14,440 bases of DNA. Origin: a bacterium (GTDB lineage Bacteria > Cyanobacteriota > Vampirovibrionia > Gastranaerophilales > Gastranaerophilaceae). Shown piece by piece: positions 13,985 to 14,440 of the stretch. The position numbers were made by a program, and so were the translations under genes. The notes beneath the pieces were generated by a model. That model was not told the DNA's origin, made no database searches, and worked only from the letters and a program-made list of their open reading frames with translations. Every line of letters starts with the position of its first letter. Within the stretch, counting starts at the first letter, position 1. The stretch lies in assembly GCA_017444705.1 (NCBI GenBank), contig JAFSWA010000075.1, positions 1 to 14,440 of the forward strand, given 5' to 3'.

Positions 13985-14440
13985 ATGATTGAAAGATATT
14001 CAAATAAAGAAATGTCTGAAATTTGGTCGTTGCAATATAAATTCAACACCTTTTTAAAGGTAGAAATTGCTGTTTGTGAAGCATATTTTGAATTAGGGGA
14101 AATCCCTAAAAACGCATTAGATGAAATAAAATCAAAGGCATCTTTTTCCGTTGAGAGAATTGAAGCACTTGAAAAAGAGTTAAAACATGATGTTTTAGCA
14201 TTTTTAACAAACTTAAATGAATCAGTCGGGGAAAATTCAAAGTATATTCATATGGGGCTTACAAGCTCAGATGTTATTGACACGGCTCTTTCTTTGCAAA
14301 TTTTGAACGCATCTGAAATTATAAGTAAAGATTTGGATATAGTTATATCCACGCTGAAAAATATGGCGATTAAATATAAAAATACAATTTGTGTAGGTCG
14401 TTCTCACGGAATCCATGCAGAGCCAATGACATTCGGAGTA
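13985..14440 (+). CDS. purB: Adenylosuccinate lyase PurB, N-terminal part cut by the window end
   Basis: PurB removes fumarate from SAICAR and from adenylosuccinate, in IMP and AMP synthesis. Only the first 152 of about 430 residues lie in the window, with the frame open to the last base. The start MIERYSNKEMSEIWS is the family's typical N-terminus. Three histidines that line the active site in the Bacillus subtilis enzyme (68, 89, 141) are present at the same numbers: KHDV at 67-70, YIHMGLTSSDV around 87-97, and GRSHGIHAEP at 138-147. The start codon is fixed by these alignments and lies six bases after a TATAAT box, without ribosome site. It appears to be expressed apart from other purine genes as far as the window shows. 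Confidence 0.97.
   Translation, partial: MIERYSNKEMSEIWSLQYKFNTFLKVEIAVCEAYFELGEIPKNALDEIKSKASFSVERIEALEKELKHDVLAFLTNLNESVGENSKYIHMGLTSSDVIDTALSLQILNASEIISKDLDIVISTLKNMAIKYKNTICVGRSHGIHAEPMTFGV

Noticed and set aside
1..14440. CRISPR array, insertion sequence, prophage, tRNA or rRNA
   Set aside because: No spaced direct repeats, transposase, integrase, terminal inverted repeats with target duplications, or tRNA-like cloverleaf were seen on either strand.

Overview
The window is AT-rich, Gram-negative-type chromosomal DNA with dense, short-spaced genes and no phage, transposon, CRISPR, rRNA or tRNA signal. Three things point to a non-photosynthetic relative of Cyanobacteria (Vampirovibrionia/Melainabacteria, perhaps a gut Gastranaerophilales): a minC-minD-minE operon in the cyanobacterial order, an FtsZ with a 55-60 residue N-terminal extension standing apart from any ftsQ/ftsA cluster, and the low GC. 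This placement is inference from gene content, not a measured phylogeny.

Layout. Positions 110-2749 hold a minus-strand minCDE operon with a TATAAT promoter upstream of minC and a strong terminator after minE. MinE has a 120-residue acidic tail and MinC a long acidic linker. Diverging from it (2873-4906) is a protein with the phospho-histidine domain and the ATP-grasp domain of alpha-glucan water dikinases. Next come a solo ribbon-helix-helix regulator (5048-5236) with its own terminator, and an end-to-end pair (5348-7294) of a methyltransferase and an LpxL-like acyltransferase, both resembling enzymes of aryl polyene clusters. A perfect hairpin at 7306-7348 serves that pair and the convergent thioredoxin-like membrane protein (7382-8014, minus), which has a Cys-rich N-terminal tail. 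Then, all on the plus strand: ftsZ (8198-9499), a HEAT-repeat protein (9586-10242), a 51-codon small ORF (10383-10538), an unrecognised 799-residue protein built from two copies of one module (10756-13155), a TPR protein (13180-13944), and the first 152 codons of purB (13985 to the window end).

How it works together. MinC/MinD/MinE and FtsZ form the division-site selection circuit. PurB is the purine biosynthesis lyase. The dikinase suggests phosphorylation of a storage polyglucan, and the methyltransferase/acyltransferase pair suggests modification of a lipid-like product; both are inferences. Two modes of translation start coexist. minC, minD, minE, the dikinase, the RHH gene, the acyltransferase, the thioredoxin gene, ftsZ and the small ORF have Shine-Dalgarno sequences. 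Four genes (5348, 9586, 13180, 13985) have a -10 box ending 6-9 bases before the ATG and no Shine-Dalgarno, so they are probably leaderless.

The most unusual items are the glucan-dikinase-like enzyme, the duplicated-module protein of unknown function, the orphan aryl-polyene-like enzyme pair, the Cys-rich thioredoxin anchor and the leaderless promoter set. I do not see a clear multi-gene novel system such as a defence island.
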